NCBI GenBank assembly: GCA_021432635.1 | Contig: MU270113.1 | Span: 1-64,000, forward strand | Length of the DNA: 64,000 nucleotides | Reading direction: 5' to 3' | Origin: Thozetella sp. PMI_491 | Lineage: Eukaryota > Ascomycota > Sordariomycetes > Chaetosphaeriales > Chaetosphaeriaceae | Part shown: positions 43,721 to 55,693 of the stretch, in pieces | Layout: every line of letters starts with the position of its first letter | Position numbering within the stretch: position 1 is the stretch's first letter | Program-made: the position numbers and the translations under genes | Notes under the pieces: generated by a model | Database searches by the model: none | The model's input: the letters and a program-made list of their open reading frames with translations, nothing else | Told to the model about the DNA's origin: nothing

Positions 43721-44803
43721 AGGACAGGACCAAATGGCTGCAACGGCTGGTTGTCTTTGGGGGATGTGTGGATAGTGAAGGGGTGCGAGAGGCATTTAGA
43801 GGAGATCCGCCTGGGCTTTGTATGTGATACACCAAAAAACGATAGACAACCGTCACCAACAAGTTTCCTTGGATCCCGTGCACCACCTCCAGTCGGCGTA
43901 CTTCGATGCTTGTCTAGAAACGTAGGACGAGCATTGAACTAAGCTGTTCCGATTCTTATGCAGCAAAACCCGACGTGCCGTGGGAATGGCTATGGGTCGA
44001 TGGTCATCCGAGACCTATCTCGGTACATGAACAATGCCTCTGGAGGCACAACTGCTCGACTCATGTCTAAGGCATGGCTTCTCTGACCGCGATTTTCTTG
44101 TTATGCCCTTGAACTTTGAAGTGTTAATTACCTGTGTTCCTGCCTGCCTGCCTGCCTGCTAAGCTGTTACTTCCGCTATCAAGCTCTCGGGGCTTGGGGT
44201 CTCCGCTTTTAGGTTGTGAGGCATTGGAGTAGGTCCAAGTGAGATAGCATGTATTGCAATTCCTCATCTACATATTGATTTCTAATCCTCGACTAGCCGA
44301 TGATGAGGCGGAAACCAGGAAGTAGAATTGTCTGCATTGGCTTGTGAAGCTGCTCTGCCTAACCGGCCGAAATGGCGCAGGCTGGGATAGGCAAACCCCA
44401 AACAAAACTTGGGCACGATATTTGCCCAACCTCACAGGGTCCGATAGCAAGAGCGACCTCCCAAAAAATAGTTGATAATTATCTGGCATAGCTAGCCAGA
44501 CTTCAATTAAGTCTTCCTCTTGGGTCTTTTGCGTAAAGCATAGCTGGGCTCGGAACATATGAATAAGGTGAGGCATATTCCTTAAACGGGGCGGTCGGAC
44601 CATTTCTATCGCGGGGCAGTGCGTGGCAGGCCGGCAGGACCGTCGGCCAGTGGTCCTCAAGGTCCAGCCCCAAACATATCCCAACTGTAAAACAAGACGC
44701 CTTGGGATGCCGTCATGCAACCCTCGATTTCCCCCTATACCCTAGAAATGACCTGAGATCGAAAGCCCGCGAACTTCCCTAGACGGGAGGATATTTATCG
44801 AGA
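43721..44803. other. COX subunit 3' flank and SEC6 promoter
   Basis: No supported gene. An open frame on the minus strand at 44268-44720 has no recognisable domain. It includes the (TGCC)n tract listed separately. Confidence 0.45.
44140..44159. repeat. (TGCC)n microsatellite
   Basis: About five tandem TGCC units in noncoding DNA between the COX subunit gene and SEC6. Confidence 0.75.
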
Positions 44804-47059
44804 ATGGACGTTCCAGCGGTCAAGCTCTCGGAGCTGCTCCGGCACCCGGACGACCTCGACAAGCTCCTGGGCTTGAAGCAGGAGTTCAGTCGCAAGAAGA
44901 CGGCGGTGGACTCGCAGCTCCGTGGGGGCATGCGCGAGCAGCTCGAGACGGCACAGTCTGGCATGCATGGACTCACTGATGGCCAGAAGGCGGTCAACTC
45001 GGTCAAGGAGGAGATGATGAAGATTGACAAGATTTCCTCAGAGTCGCAGAATATGATCAAAGATTTTGCGACTATCAACCTGGTGTCGCAAGCGCACCGC
45101 AGCTTCAGCGCAGTCGAGACCATGCGGAAGAACATTGAGACCTTCAACGACCGACTCGATGCGATCGAGAATATGCTGAAGCAGGACGATGCGGATCCCA
45201 CCAACATGCCCAACCTACTGCCCGTCCACTACGAGCTCACACAACTGCGAAACATCCGCGACGACGCCATAGACCAGATCTCACGGGGCGATGACCCGAG
45301 CTTCCAGTCAACCCTGGAGGAGTACTTCAACCGGCTGGACGAGGCGATCGACTGGTTCGACGAGCACATCGGAATAATTGCCATGAGCCTCCTCACATTG
45401 GTCACGAGCGAAAACAACGGGCTGGTCACGCGGTTTGCGCTGATCATAGAGGCTGAGGAGAAGAGCGACCAGCGGGTGTTGGCGCTCCAGGAAGCCCTGA
45501 AGGACCACAAGGAGATTGCCACGCGGTTCCAGAGCATCACCGACGGCGCCAAAACCGTCCGGGGTTACAAGGACAAGTTCCTTCAGGCGATCAAGGCGTA
45601 CTGCGATGCCCAGTTCGCAGAAAGCAAGCAGCAGTTCTTGGACGACCCCGCCAAGCTGGAAAAGCACGTCAGGTGGTACTTCAATGATCTCAACGCCGTC
45701 CGCCTCGGAATGGTGCCCCTGATGCCCAAGAAGTGGAAGATCTTCAAGACGTACTGTGACACGTACCACGAGTCCATGCACGATTTCCTCATTGAGCTCG
45801 TCGACGGGCCCGAGAGCAACTCGGCAAACACGCTGGAGATCATCAGCTGGCCCGAGAAGTACTACAAGAAGATGGGCAAGCTCGGAACCAAGCAGGAAGA
45901 CCTCACGCCTCATGTCATCGACAGCAGGGAGCAAGAGCTCGTGCGGGACTTCCGTAACCTCATCATCAAGTTCCTGGACGAGTGGATCGATCGGATTTTC
46001 AAGCAAGAGAAGAAGGACTTTGCGGAGCGCAACGTCGAAGGCGGGAACCTGGATGCGGATGAGTACGGCTACTTCCGCACCAAGAACCTCGTCGACATGT
46101 GGAGGATGATCCGCGAGCAGATCGATGCCGCGGCAAACTCGAAACGTGCCGACGTTATAGAGGGTGTCATCGATGCCATGTTTCTCAGGCTCCGCGGCCG
46201 GCAGCAGTCGTGGCAGCGAATGCTCGAGGAGGAAGCAGCCAAGTACGAGACGAGCAAAGAAGTCGAAATGGACGGGTTCCAGTCCCTGCAGGACTGGCTC
46301 GTTGCCGCTGCCAACGACCAGATTGCTTGCATAGACGATAACGAGGAGGAGAATAGGTTCGCCTACCTTTCGGACTTCAAGCAAAAGTTTGAGCCACTGG
46401 TTTCGGAGCAGTACATGGAGCGGGCCGAAGGCGATGTGGCCGCGTTACGCGATGGATACGTCGATTTCAGCACGTGGTGCATGTCCAAGTTCGCACAACT
46501 CATCATTACGGTCGACTTTAAGGCCGTCATGATCGAGGTGTTCACGCCCAAGTGGTACACAGGCACGGTCATGGGGCGCATGATCGCAACCTTTGAAGAT
46601 TATGTGGCTGATTACAAGCAAGTCCTGCACCACTCACTCATCGATATTTTTATTGAGATCTTCGGCGAGGAGCTGCTGGTGCGCTACCTCGGCTCGGTGC
46701 GCAACAAAGGCGCCAAGTTCAAGCGCGCCGATCAGTACCAGGACAAGATCTTCGACGACCTCAAAACGGCCTTCGACTTCTTCAGCAATCTGCCGAATCC
46801 AGACGTCGGCAACGCCATCAAAGAGACATGGCGAGTCACGGAGCCCTTCTTGCAGCTGCTCTCCGTAGACAAGGACGCCATCCCGGATGCCTTTGAGCAG
46901 TTCAAGACGTCCTACTGGGACCTCCAGATAAGTTGGGTTGAAGCAGTGCTACGATCCCGAGACGACTTCGAGAGGAGCATGCTGAATGCGGTCAAAGCGA
47001 GGGCGGCCCAGATGGAGGTTGTTAGAGGCCCAGATACCATCATGGGCAAGATCAAGTGA
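44804..47059 (+). CDS. SEC6: Exocyst complex subunit Sec6
   Basis: One exon, 751 aa, matching the usual fungal length. The N-terminal half begins with LSELLRHPDDLDKLLGLKQEF and a coiled coil (KAVNSVKEEMMKIDKISSES). HPDDL and the LPVHYELTQLRNIRDDAI segment are family hallmarks. The C-terminal helical bundles carry KWYTGTVMGRMIATFEDYV, LLVRYLGSVRNKGAKFKRADQ and FDFFSNLPNPDV. Sec6 is a core exocyst subunit that tethers secretory vesicles to the plasma membrane at hyphal tips and septa and contacts Sec9/Sec1 SNARE machinery. No introns are seen. A long antisense frame at 45308-46384 is its codon shadow. Confidence 0.96.
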   Translation: MDVPAVKLSELLRHPDDLDKLLGLKQEFSRKKTAVDSQLRGGMREQLETAQSGMHGLTDGQKAVNSVKEEMMKIDKISSESQNMIKDFATINLVSQAHRSFSAVETMRKNIETFNDRLDAIENMLKQDDADPTNMPNLLPVHYELTQLRNIRDDAIDQISRGDDPSFQSTLEEYFNRLDEAIDWFDEHIGIIAMSLLTLVTSENNGLVTRFALIIEAEEKSDQRVLALQEALKDHKEIATRFQSITDGAKTVRGYKDKFLQAIKAYCDAQFAESKQQFLDDPAKLEKHVRWYFNDLNAVRLGMVPLMPKKWKIFKTYCDTYHESMHDFLIELVDGPESNSANTLEIISWPEKYYKKMGKLGTKQEDLTPHVIDSREQELVRDFRNLIIKFLDEWIDRIFKQEKKDFAERNVEGGNLDADEYGYFRTKNLVDMWRMIREQIDAAANSKRADVIEGVIDAMFLRLRGRQQSWQRMLEEEAAKYETSKEVEMDGFQSLQDWLVAAANDQIACIDDNEEENRFAYLSDFKQKFEPLVSEQYMERAEGDVAALRDGYVDFSTWCMSKFAQLIITVDFKAVMIEVFTPKWYTGTVMGRMIATFEDYVADYKQVLHHSLIDIFIEIFGEELLVRYLGSVRNKGAKFKRADQYQDKIFDDLKTAFDFFSNLPNPDVGNAIKETWRVTEPFLQLLSVDKDAIPDAFEQFKTSYWDLQISWVEAVLRSRDDFERSMLNAVKARAAQMEVVRGPDTIMGKIK

Positions 47060-48000
47060 TCCAGAAATCAACAAGTCTCTCCAGATAAAGCAGACGTCAT
47101 TGACCTGGGAACTACTGGTGTCCGCATGTATGCTCTTTCGTTTTACGAATACGACCCAACGTCACTATCATGGGCACGATTATTTGCATTTTGCAAGTAC
47201 CCTTCACATTTCTGAATGATACCAGGGAAAGACCGGCGCAAGGCAGATAGGGCACCAGCGCCTCCAAGGCGGACTAGGTTTAGATGAGATAAGCTTCCAG
47301 TGTTCCCGCCAGTTGCATCTCAACTCTCATGGATCATTTACAAGGCTGTAACACCAAAGGTTTGGCCTGAGAACTCGTCTGACATGTTGACCAATCGCAA
47401 CAACCGCCACCCCGGCTGCATTTTTATTTCCGCTGCCTTCTGCAATGCGATGAGAGAGGGTGCCCTACACTTAGACATCCGATGGGATATTTAGATGAGT
47501 GACGGGTGCCGAGGCATGCTTGGCGTACTAACCCTGTCGTCATAGTCATTGGAAACCTCTAGAACAAGGCGCCTATCAAGCACCCAAGGCTCGTTTATGA
47601 ACGTCATGCCTTGGCCACATGGTTAGGAACCCATGCTAGGTCGAAACCAAGGAGACCTCATAACACGAGTACGATTTAAGAGAAGGTTTAGACAGTTGTC
47701 GGTTGGCCAGCACCGTCTGGCTCAGCGCTAACACAAGGAAACTAAGGCTTGAAAGCAACCACGCAGCCGAGGCGACGAAGACCAAAAGGGGTAAAAGGTT
47801 GAGAACCTCAAACAAGATGATGGGCAGCAACGAGGGGTTATATGCCTCTGTATCGTCTCCTATGGCACCCCTTTTCCAATGTTGGGTTACTCGAGCGGCT
47901 CGTCCAAGTAGCTTATATTCAGAATACGAGCGCATATCTGCTTCTTGGGACGAGATGGATTGCCAACTGATCCTGGCTAAATGCTCGCTGCAAGGCCATA
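47060..48000. other. SEC6 3' flank and carboxylesterase promoter
   Basis: No supported gene. A 99-codon minus-strand frame at 47636-47935 contains a hydrophobic stretch but has no other support. Confidence 0.45.
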
Positions 48001-49922
48001 ATGACGATGCCCCTAATGTCCAACGCCGGTCGTGGCCTTGTAGTCCTCACCCTTCTCGTGGCATACGCGGGAGCTGCTCCGTCAGCTACCAAAGAAAAAC
48101 GCTTTTTCGAGCCAGTTGTCACCATCTCTAATCCAGAGGCTACCATCGTTGGCGCCTCCGCACCGTTCATCGGTGATCTTGCTGGGGGGTCGGTTGAATC
48201 CTTCAAAGGCATCCCGTTCGCAAAGCCACCCGTGGGGGCGCTGCGACTCAAGCCGCCACAACCCTTGACGGAATCGCTCGGCCGCGTGGACGCCACGACA
48301 CTGATACCAGCATCATGTCCACAGTACCTGATAGGCGACAACATCACGATCCCTGACAATGTGCCGCCAGACATTCTCAAGAGCATCGTCGACTCGCCGC
48401 TCTTCAAGAGTACCGCCATCAGCGGCCAGGAAGACTGCCTGACTGTTAATGTACAACGGCCGGCTGGTGTCAAGGCAGGCGACAAGCTGCCTGTCATACT
48501 GTGGATCTTTGGCGGTGGGTTCGAGCTGGGGAGCACCGGCATGTACGACGCCACAGGCTTGGTGGCCAACGCGATGAGCATGGGAAAGCCGTTCGTGTTC
48601 GCCGCAATGAACTACCGTGTTGGCGGGTTCGGTTTCCTGGGAGGGAAAGAGATCCTTGCCGATGGGAGCGCAAACTTGGGCCTCCTAGACCAGCGGTTGG
48701 CCATGCAATGGGTGGCGGACAACATCGACAGCTTCGGTGAGGCTTTCCCCTCTTACATGCGCGGATGGCTATAGAGACATTATTGACTAACAGGGACATA
48801 GGGGGCGACCCGGAAAAGGTCACTCTCTGGGGCGAGTCGGCCGGCGCCATATCTATATTCGACCAAATGATCATGTTCAATGGAGATAATACTTACAAGG
48901 GGAAGCCACTCTTCCGAGGGGCAATCATGGACTCTGGTTCCGCAGTACCGACAGACAACGTCGACTGTCCTAAGGCCCAGGCTGTATACGACGCTGTGGT
49001 CGACAAGGCAGGCTGCTCCGGAAAGGCAGATACGTTGGCTTGCCTTCGTGAGGTGGACTACCAGGTATCAATGTTCCTCTCGGGTCCCTGTTATCAAGAG
49101 AGACCGGCCCCTGACAGTCTACAGACATTCCTAGCCGCGGCCAACTCGGTCCCCGGAATCCTCAGCTTCAACTCCCTCGCCCTTTCCTACCTTCCGCGAC
49201 CGGACGGCAAGGTGCTGGTCTCCTCACCCGAAGCCACTGCCCAGAGCGGGAAGGTCCCAGAAATCCCCTTCATTCTCGGCGACCAAGAAGATGAGGGCAC
49301 GCTGTTCGCGCTCTTCACCTTCAACCTCAGCACTACCGCCGACGTCGAAGACTATCTCAATACCCTCTACTTCAACGACGCCGGGCCAGATATCGTCAAG
49401 CAGCTCGTCGCAACCTACCCGGACGATCCGGCCGCGGGCTCTCCGTTCGACACGGGCGACCAGAACGCAATATACCCCCAGTTCAAGCGCGTGGCGGCGC
49501 TGCTCGGCGACGCCACATTCACTCTCACCCGGCGGGCCGTGTTCAACATCACTACGTCCCTGCAGCCAAAGGTCAAGAGGTGGTCGTACCTCGCGTCGTA
49601 CGACAGCGGCACGCCGATCCTGGGCACATTCCACGGGTCGGATCTGATCCAGGTCTTCTACGGTATCTTCCCTAACTTTGCGGCCAAGACGATCCTCGGG
49701 TACTACCTCAACTTTGCATACAATCTAGATCCCAACGATGGGAGCGGCGGAGAGCGGCCAAGGGGAGGTCCTGGGACGGGCAATCTGATGGAGTGGCCCG
49801 AGTGGAGCAATGGCAAGGCGATGATGAATTTTGATGCGAACAGCGCAAAGCTCATCACGGACGACTTCCGGCAGGAGAGCTTCGAGTTCATATTGGCGAA
49901 CGCGGCGAAGTTGCACTTCTGA
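48001..49922 (+). CDS. Secreted type-B carboxylesterase/lipase
   Basis: Exons 48001-48736 and 48802 onward, with a second likely intron at 49065-49124; about 598 aa with it removed (618 if retained). Signal peptide: GLVVLTLLVAYAGAAPSA. Family motifs: SVESFKGIPFAKPPVG, GQEDCLTVNVQRP (EDCL), the oxyanion loop WIFGGGFELGS, and the nucleophile elbow VTLWGESAGA with the catalytic Ser. The acid and His of the triad lie in EDEGTLFALF and FHGSDLIQVF. The 60-nt segment from GTATCA to CTACAG is in frame and stop-free, but removing it gives LREVDYQTFLAAANSVPGIL, which matches the family better. The enzyme probably hydrolyses lipid or feruloyl-type esters outside the cell; the first exon may start one or more codons later. 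Confidence 0.9.
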
Positions 49923-50131
49923 GGGTCATGTAAAAGAGAAGTAATGTTGTTGACTTGTCGGCCACACTATGCTTCCCTTGACTACCAGTTGTATGTACAG
50001 AAAGAAGAGGTAATGTGTACTGGCTCGCGCCCTTAGTATCAGCGATACTATCTACAAAGATGACATAGGCGAAGAGGTCCTTGCGCATCCTAAAGTTGTA
50101 TGAGAAGAAAGCGGGATGTACCGCGCTCCCC

Positions 50132-52030
50132 CTATGTTTCCTTCTTTCCTGACCCCGATCTTGATCCTGAGCCAAAACCAAAGCCACCAAGCCACCCCCT
50201 GTTCCTCTCACGCTCGGCCTGTTCCTCTTGGCTCAGGCTGAAACTCTGATCGAAAAGATCCGACAGCGAATTTCGCGGGTCGCTCTGCGACGGCTGAGAG
50301 AAGAACTTCGGCTCCGCGAACTTGATAGCCTTTGGCGCTTCGTCATCATCTGGGCCTGTCTCGCCTCTCCGCCTGAGGCCCCTCGCCGACGCCGCCCCGT
50401 TGGAGCGGGCGAATGGATTCTCCTGTGTCCCGGGGCTCGTCTGCAAGCGCGGCTGGTTCGGGGGGTTAAAAACCCGCTGCGCGGGCGTGGTTGGCGGTGG
50501 TGGCACGCGATACCAGAACGGGCCTTTGGGTTCCGTCGGAGCCTCGTTGAACCCTTCACCTTCACGCTGGCCGTATGTATTGAATGCACGGTGCTTTGAG
50601 TGTGTAGGTGTCCAGTCCATTTCTTCCTCATACTCTGCCGGAGAAAGGTCGGAGAGCTGCAGGGAGCCCACATGGACGTTCGAGTCTCGTCGGACAGCCA
50701 CCGGCCCGGCGAAGCCTCTCGACTGAACATTTGTGGGGTTGCCCAGATCAGGACGTTTCGATAGAGAGACCTGGTGAGATGGCGAGGCCGGAGTTTGAAG
50801 AATCTCGTCTAGAATCTCCGCCATGTTTTTGTCCTCGTCTCTTTTGGGTGTATCTGGGCGCTGTGGGAGAGGTCGGAGGGGTGATGGAGCGAACAGAGGG
50901 GCGGTATCGATCCGGACGACATTAATGCCGCGGAAGTAAAGCTATCGGCCTGTTAGTGAACTATCCTCACGTATTTCACAGCGTTCTTATACCCACAAAA
51001 ACGGCAAGGGCCAGCCCGAAGCAGTGCATGGCAACATACGCACTCATCAGCGCCGGTTCGGGCGCCTCGGCGCCGAGCAGTTTGAAGAACATGGCCCGTA
51101 TGAAGAGTGTAACAAATTGGTATGTATACCAAATAGGTAGGCCGATGATATGCCTAGTAAAGCCCCGCCATGTTTGTACAAGTCGGGGGTTCCACCATAT
51201 ACTCGAGACGCTGGCAGCCACACTCCAGGTAGCCAGGCGTGCAGGGGCCGGTAGACGATCTAGCACAATGTCCAGCATGCCTAGGCACCTGGATACCCAT
51301 ATGTTGGTTCCTAGCCCAAGCGAGTCCTCTACGATGTTGCGCACAATAGAGACATGCCAAAGCACCTGGGATGCGAGCGCAGCAAGCCATAGTCCGCGGC
51401 CGAGCGCAGCAGCATAATCTAGCCCCGTCCGTGTTGAGGCATGCTGGGTCTTCCGTGAGCGGTTGATCATGCGCCGCAATGTGTCCGTCTTTGCTGTGTA
51501 TGCGGCCTGCTCCATGCGCTCGCGCACCCGCGGCTCGCAGCGCGCGCATATCTGTGGGTATCGCTCCTCAGCGCTCCGGCGGAACTTGTAGTACTTCTTC
51601 TCCAGCTCTGCATAGTCGGGGGCATCAGGGTCGGGCAGGTACTGCGCCAGTGAAGCAGTGAAGAGGCGTTGGTTCTTGATGCAGGTATCGCAAAAGACAT
51701 CGTTGGACGATGCGACGGCAGCCGGTGCGAGCGCCTGGGGGACGGCGTACTGAACGGCAGTAGGCTGGAAGGCACTCGTTGTTGCTACCGGAGGGTCGGT
51801 GATCTCTCCATTCTGCGGGCAGGTAGGTGGCGGTCAGCATGGCGGATTTGCCAAAAATAAAAATAAAAAATACGGGGAGGCTTAGGGGCAGGATAACAAA
51901 CCTCGTCTAAATAGTTCGTCGCCTCACAGCTCGGGCAGTCGAAGTTGCGAACGCTGGGACCGTAAGGCGTCGACGTCTTGCCGCCACAGTAAAAGCACGT
52001 CAGGTATCTGGTCCGCTTAAAACCAGCCAT
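50132..52030 (-). CDS. IMA1: Inner nuclear membrane protein Ima1
   Basis: Three exons: 52030-51902, 51812-50997 and 50941-50132, encoding about 584 aa. The N-terminal zinc-ribbon domain has YLTCFYCGGKTSTPYGPSV with FDCPSCEATNYLDE, then FCDTCIKNQRLFTASLAQYLP, PDYAELEKKYYKFRRSAEERYP and ICARCEPRV. Several membrane spans follow in the second exon (LWLAALASQVLWHVSIV, WYTYQFVTLFIRAMFF, MSAYVAMHCFGLALAVF). The C-terminal exon (LYFRGINVVRIDTAPLF onward) is a disordered nucleoplasmic tail. S. pombe Ima1 and human Samp1 link chromatin and the LINC complex to the inner nuclear membrane. Donor GTGGGT at 50996 is chosen because the neighbouring GTATAA gives a stop. A Met 39 nt upstream (52069) is possible. 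Confidence 0.9.
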
Positions 52031-53172
52031 CCTGGCTAAAGACTGATCATTACTGGGCGACAGTGACAAGGCGCCAGTCCGCGGTCCGGTCTCAGCAAGA
52101 AGCTGTCTGGGGGGTTATTGAACTAGGTGAGATACTGCCGGGCGGTGATGCAACTTTCTTTCTCCCAGGAACGGGGCCCCGGGAGCTTCGCGGATAGGTT
52201 GTACAGTACTGTACTAGGAGGGGAGCGGAGATGGGTTGCCTGCCGGGAATTTGGACTTGCACGGACGCTGCCCCACTGTGGCAGCTGCAGGTCCCCCACG
52301 TCAACCGCCCCCGTTAGCAAAATACGGCTGGATGACACCTATCGGCATGCACGTAAACGGACGACAAAGGGGCTCCTTCCCACAGAAAGCATACGAGACA
52401 GCGTACCTACCCAGGTACATAGTCTCTTTCGCCTCTCAGCGCCGGGAGCCACAGGCTTTTAGGGTCGAATTCTCCATGGAGCCAGGCGCCGCAGAGTTTC
52501 CGAAGCGCAGGAATACTAGTTCTAGGTAGTTCTACGGATCCTACCAGATCTCAGAATCCTAGAGCAGCTCAGTGTATGTATAGCTGAAGCCCTTGCCAGC
52601 CTCTTCAGGCACGATCTATTCACCACAGTCGCGTTGGATTTGGCCAATTATGAGCTTGGAGTCATTGTGCTGCATTCAACCAGTGGTATAGTTGCGTCTC
52701 ACTAATTGCCTGCCTAGGCTACTAGTAACTGGCTCTCCGAATAGGTGCTTGGCCCTGAATATAAAGGCTCGACACCTAGAGGACGACCCTTGAGCTGCGT
52801 TCTTGGAGCTGGACTTTGGCGCCTCCGGGTTCTTTGTACCTTGCGAAGCTTTCGACTTAAGCACCCCGAGTGGACTGTCTTTCTTAACCGCCGATTACTC
52901 CGTACCTGGAGGGGCGTACTGGTTCCGCCAGCTCGACGTCCGCTTCAACGGTGTCCATTCAGACGTAGAAGATGAAATCAAACCGGGACCACAGCCTCTC
53001 GGCGGGGGAGCATCCCCCCGCAGGATACAGAAATGCCACCGCAAGCCCAGCCGTCTCCTATGAGAGCTCCTCAAAGCTACCCCAAGATAAAACTTCTTCT
53101 CCTGAACCAGCATCTCAAAACACAAGAACTCAAAACAAAAGTTCCGACAACTTGGTAGAAGTTGATATCAAG
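52031..53172. promoter_or_regulatory. Divergent intergenic region, IMA1 / ALG14
   Basis: About 1.1 kb. The last 200 nt form an open A/C-rich leader in frame with ALG14 back to a Met at 52972, which I treat as untranslated. No other coding signal. Confidence 0.45.
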
Positions 53173-54103
53173 ATGGAGGATTTCCTCGCGGTCATGCCGC
53201 TCAGCAAGTGGCTTTCTCTTGCAGTCGTCTTTACCTTGACTCTCATCTCACCTTTCATCTTCGGAGTGGTTGCCGCTTTCGCCATTGACGTGACTCTTGG
53301 GATCGGCTTTCTCAGCTTTATCTTGGTAAGTTTGTTCTGATGCAACTATTGTATCGAAACTGGCGGGAACGCTGGGCTAACGGACGATGCAGTACCGAAT
53401 TTGGAGACTCACAAGCGACCGCCCACACGTCCAACCCGCCTGGAGCCGACGGTCGCCAGACTTGAGCGGGTTTCCAGGTGTCTACTGGATGTACATTCTC
53501 GGCTCCGGCGGCCATACCACCGAGATGATCGAGACCATCAAGGCGTCCCTCCACGTCAGCCCCAACACGCACCGTCGCTATGTTGTCACCACAGGTGACC
53601 TCCACTCCGGACAGGCTGCCGAGCGACTGGAGCAAGCGATCCGCCTCCAAGTTGGTGCCCAAGGAGGAACTTCTGACCTCATCCAGATTCGCAGAGCCCG
53701 CGACGTTCATCAGAGCCTCGTTTCAGCGGTCATACCTGCCCTAGTCTCTGTCTGGGAGGCATTTGTCGCTCTCACTCGAACCCCAACCAAGCGCTCGGCT
53801 CCGCGCGATGTCGACGCCTTCCGGTACCCGAGCGTCATCGTCACCAACGGACCGGGCACAGGCTTCATCGTCGCCTGGCTAGCATTTATGCTCAAGGTCA
53901 TCTACATAATCCCCGAGACTAAGTGCAAGGTGATCTACATTGAGACCTGGGCACACGTGCGGAGTTTGAGCTTGACCGGACGGATCTTCCACACGTTGAA
54001 GATAGCGGATCTCTTCTGTGTGCAACATCGAGAGCTTGCGGTCAAGCTAGGCAAAGTCTACCTTCCCGTCGTGTTGATGCCGCAGCCGCAGCCTATAGAT
54101 TAA
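53173..54103 (+). CDS. ALG14: ALG14, membrane anchor of the UDP-GlcNAc transferase
   Basis: Two exons, 53173-53325 and 53393-54103, encode 287 aa from MEDFLAVMPLSKW. Residues about 14-50 hold hydrophobic membrane segments (LSLAVVFTLTLISPFIF, FAIDVTLGIGFLSFIL). The Alg14 domain follows: YILGSGGHTTEMIETIKA (glycine-rich loop), HRRYVVTTGD, IRRARDVHQS, YPSVIVTNGPGTGFIV, KVIYIETWAHVRSLSLTGRIFH and LFCVQHRELA. Alg14 recruits catalytic Alg13 to the ER face, and together they add the second GlcNAc to the dolichol-linked precursor of N-glycans. The intron is GTAAGT to TGCAG, phase 0. An in-frame Met at 52972 would add 67 low-complexity residues; I prefer the shorter form. Confidence 0.93.
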
Positions 54104-54429
54104 ATGGTGCATATCCGTCAACAGGACACTTCTAGTTCCGCCCTTTGCTCTCCACGGAGCGCCAAGGTCACAGCCGCCTAGACACACGAGGTGCTGTGGA
54201 GCAAGTGGAAGACGGCATGTCTAGAATGCTTCATGTGAGCTGTGAGACGCAGGAAGCGTAGGGAGCGAGTAATTTTTCCAAGGGCATCACGGGCGGTAGC
54301 ACAAGACAACGCCTAGAAGTCCAGATAGAGAAGTTACATGGCTCTCTTGTGAGCGTATTTGTTCTACACAGCTCCTAGTCCAGGATGCTTTTTACATGGT
54401 TGTCTAGAGACCCGCATGCGGCGCCTCGT
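54104..54429. other. Convergent 3' region, ALG14 / mS23
   Basis: About 0.3 kb of noncoding sequence shared by the 3' ends of the two convergent genes. Nothing else is seen. Confidence 0.5.
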
Positions 54430-55229
54430 CTAGCTTGTTGCACTGGCAGCCTCTTCTGGGGCCTCTTCGCCCTCCGCATCTCCGAAGCTCGAGTAAGCTC
54501 CACTCCGCATCGCCTCGGCCTTGGTGATGTCCCGGAGCGCAGCGAGCTTCCACCGCTCGTGAGCCTTGTCTTCAAGCTCCATGCCGACCTGTGTCGTGTT
54601 TTTGCCAAAGTACGCGCCCACCATGCGGGCTTCCTCTTGTGCTATCCTCCGTTCCACCTCCTCCTCGTGACGTAGCCGGTAGAACTCTCGCCGCGCCGCG
54701 TCGTATGCTTGCTCCTTGGACAGGCCCTTGTTCTCCATGAGCCAGAGCTGTCGCTGTATGACACTATACGCCAGGGCTGGGCGTCAGCAAAGGGCTCGAG
54801 GGAAGCGGAGCAGAGCATCTCCGGTTGGAGGGAAAAGAAACAGAGAACATACCATTCGCCGTTCAGAGGCGTGTTGGGCTGGCGCACGCCCTTGCTCCAG
54901 TCTAGGTATCTCGCATCCTTGCCGTCCATCTCGAGCACCATCTTGGGCCTCGCCAGCTCCCACGGGTGATCCTTGAAGAATTCCTTCCGCAGGTCGTCCT
55001 CCGGGTAGACAATGCGCGTTGGGCGGTAGATGTTGTGCGGTCGTCGAAGGCGCGGGTTCAGGGGCAGGTGCTGGATCGGGTACTCGCGCGTCTGGATCTC
55101 GGCCGGAGGGATGGCCTCAACCGCCTTGAACCATGCAGGCGCTACATTCTTCTTCTTGGGCACGATGCTTGAATTCAGGGTGCCCCATGTTGTCTGGTAG
55201 ACCCGTAGAGGTCGGATTTGTCGCCCCAT
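54430..55229 (-). CDS. RSM25: Mitochondrial small-subunit ribosomal protein mS23
   Basis: Two exons, 55229-54853 and 54763-54430, encode 236 aa from [12 protein letters not shown]. The family features are [40 protein letters not shown] and [21 protein letters not shown], followed after the splice by [20 protein letters not shown] and the helical [23 protein letters not shown]. The C-terminus is acidic. The yeast counterpart is Rsm25. The frame stays open 86 codons upstream, but MGRQIRP is the family start. The gene is head-to-head with the PPR gene, so both mitochondrial gene-expression proteins share a promoter region. Confidence 0.92.
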
Positions 55230-55693
55230 AGCGGGAGACAGGGACGGCGGTGGGTAAGCGCCGGCTGGTTCTTGCGTATACCGTGTTGTTGTGTTGTCCG
55301 CGTCGATGAAGGCAGTGGAGCGCAATTGGTCGCCCTGGCCCGAAACGTGCGCCCTGGTGACTTTCCGGGTGGCCCGTCTTCGCCTCGTGGTACAATTGCT
55401 TTGGGGTGCTGAAGCTTTTTTCGGATAGCTTTGACTGGCTGAAGCTCGGCGAAATTTTTGGCAGGAGGTGCGGAGCCGGCATGCCACTCGTCCTTGCGCC
55501 GCGCAGCGATAAGCTGCAAAATTTCCAGGGTCACAGCTTCTACGCTCCCTCCATCCAACCTCTCAAAGTGCAGCTTCGACATCCTCTCTCCCCGTTCCCC
55601 CCAACTCCCCCGTCGGCATCTTAACACCGCCTACTCGCCCAGCGGAGCATGAGGTCGCGGTGACGGCAACGCCGCCATGCTGGACAACGGCTC
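55230..55693. promoter_or_regulatory. Bidirectional promoter region, mS23 / PPR, with a short uORF
   Basis: Only 464 nt separate the two start codons. A six-codon upstream ORF at 55677-55697 (MLDNGS, then TGA) begins in the strong context GCCGCCATGC, and its stop overlaps the PPR start in ATGA. Confidence 0.55.

Noticed and set aside
45308-46384. 358-codon minus-strand frame
   Set aside because: It is antisense to SEC6, a well-supported gene, with no domain of its own.
47636-47935. 99-codon minus-strand frame with a hydrophobic stretch
   Set aside because: One hydrophobic run in AT-rich noncoding DNA is not enough; there is no conserved feature or splice support.
52972-53172. Longer N-terminus for ALG14
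   Set aside because: The added residues are low-complexity and the sequence is A/C-rich like a leader; the Met at 53173 starts directly before the membrane segments.
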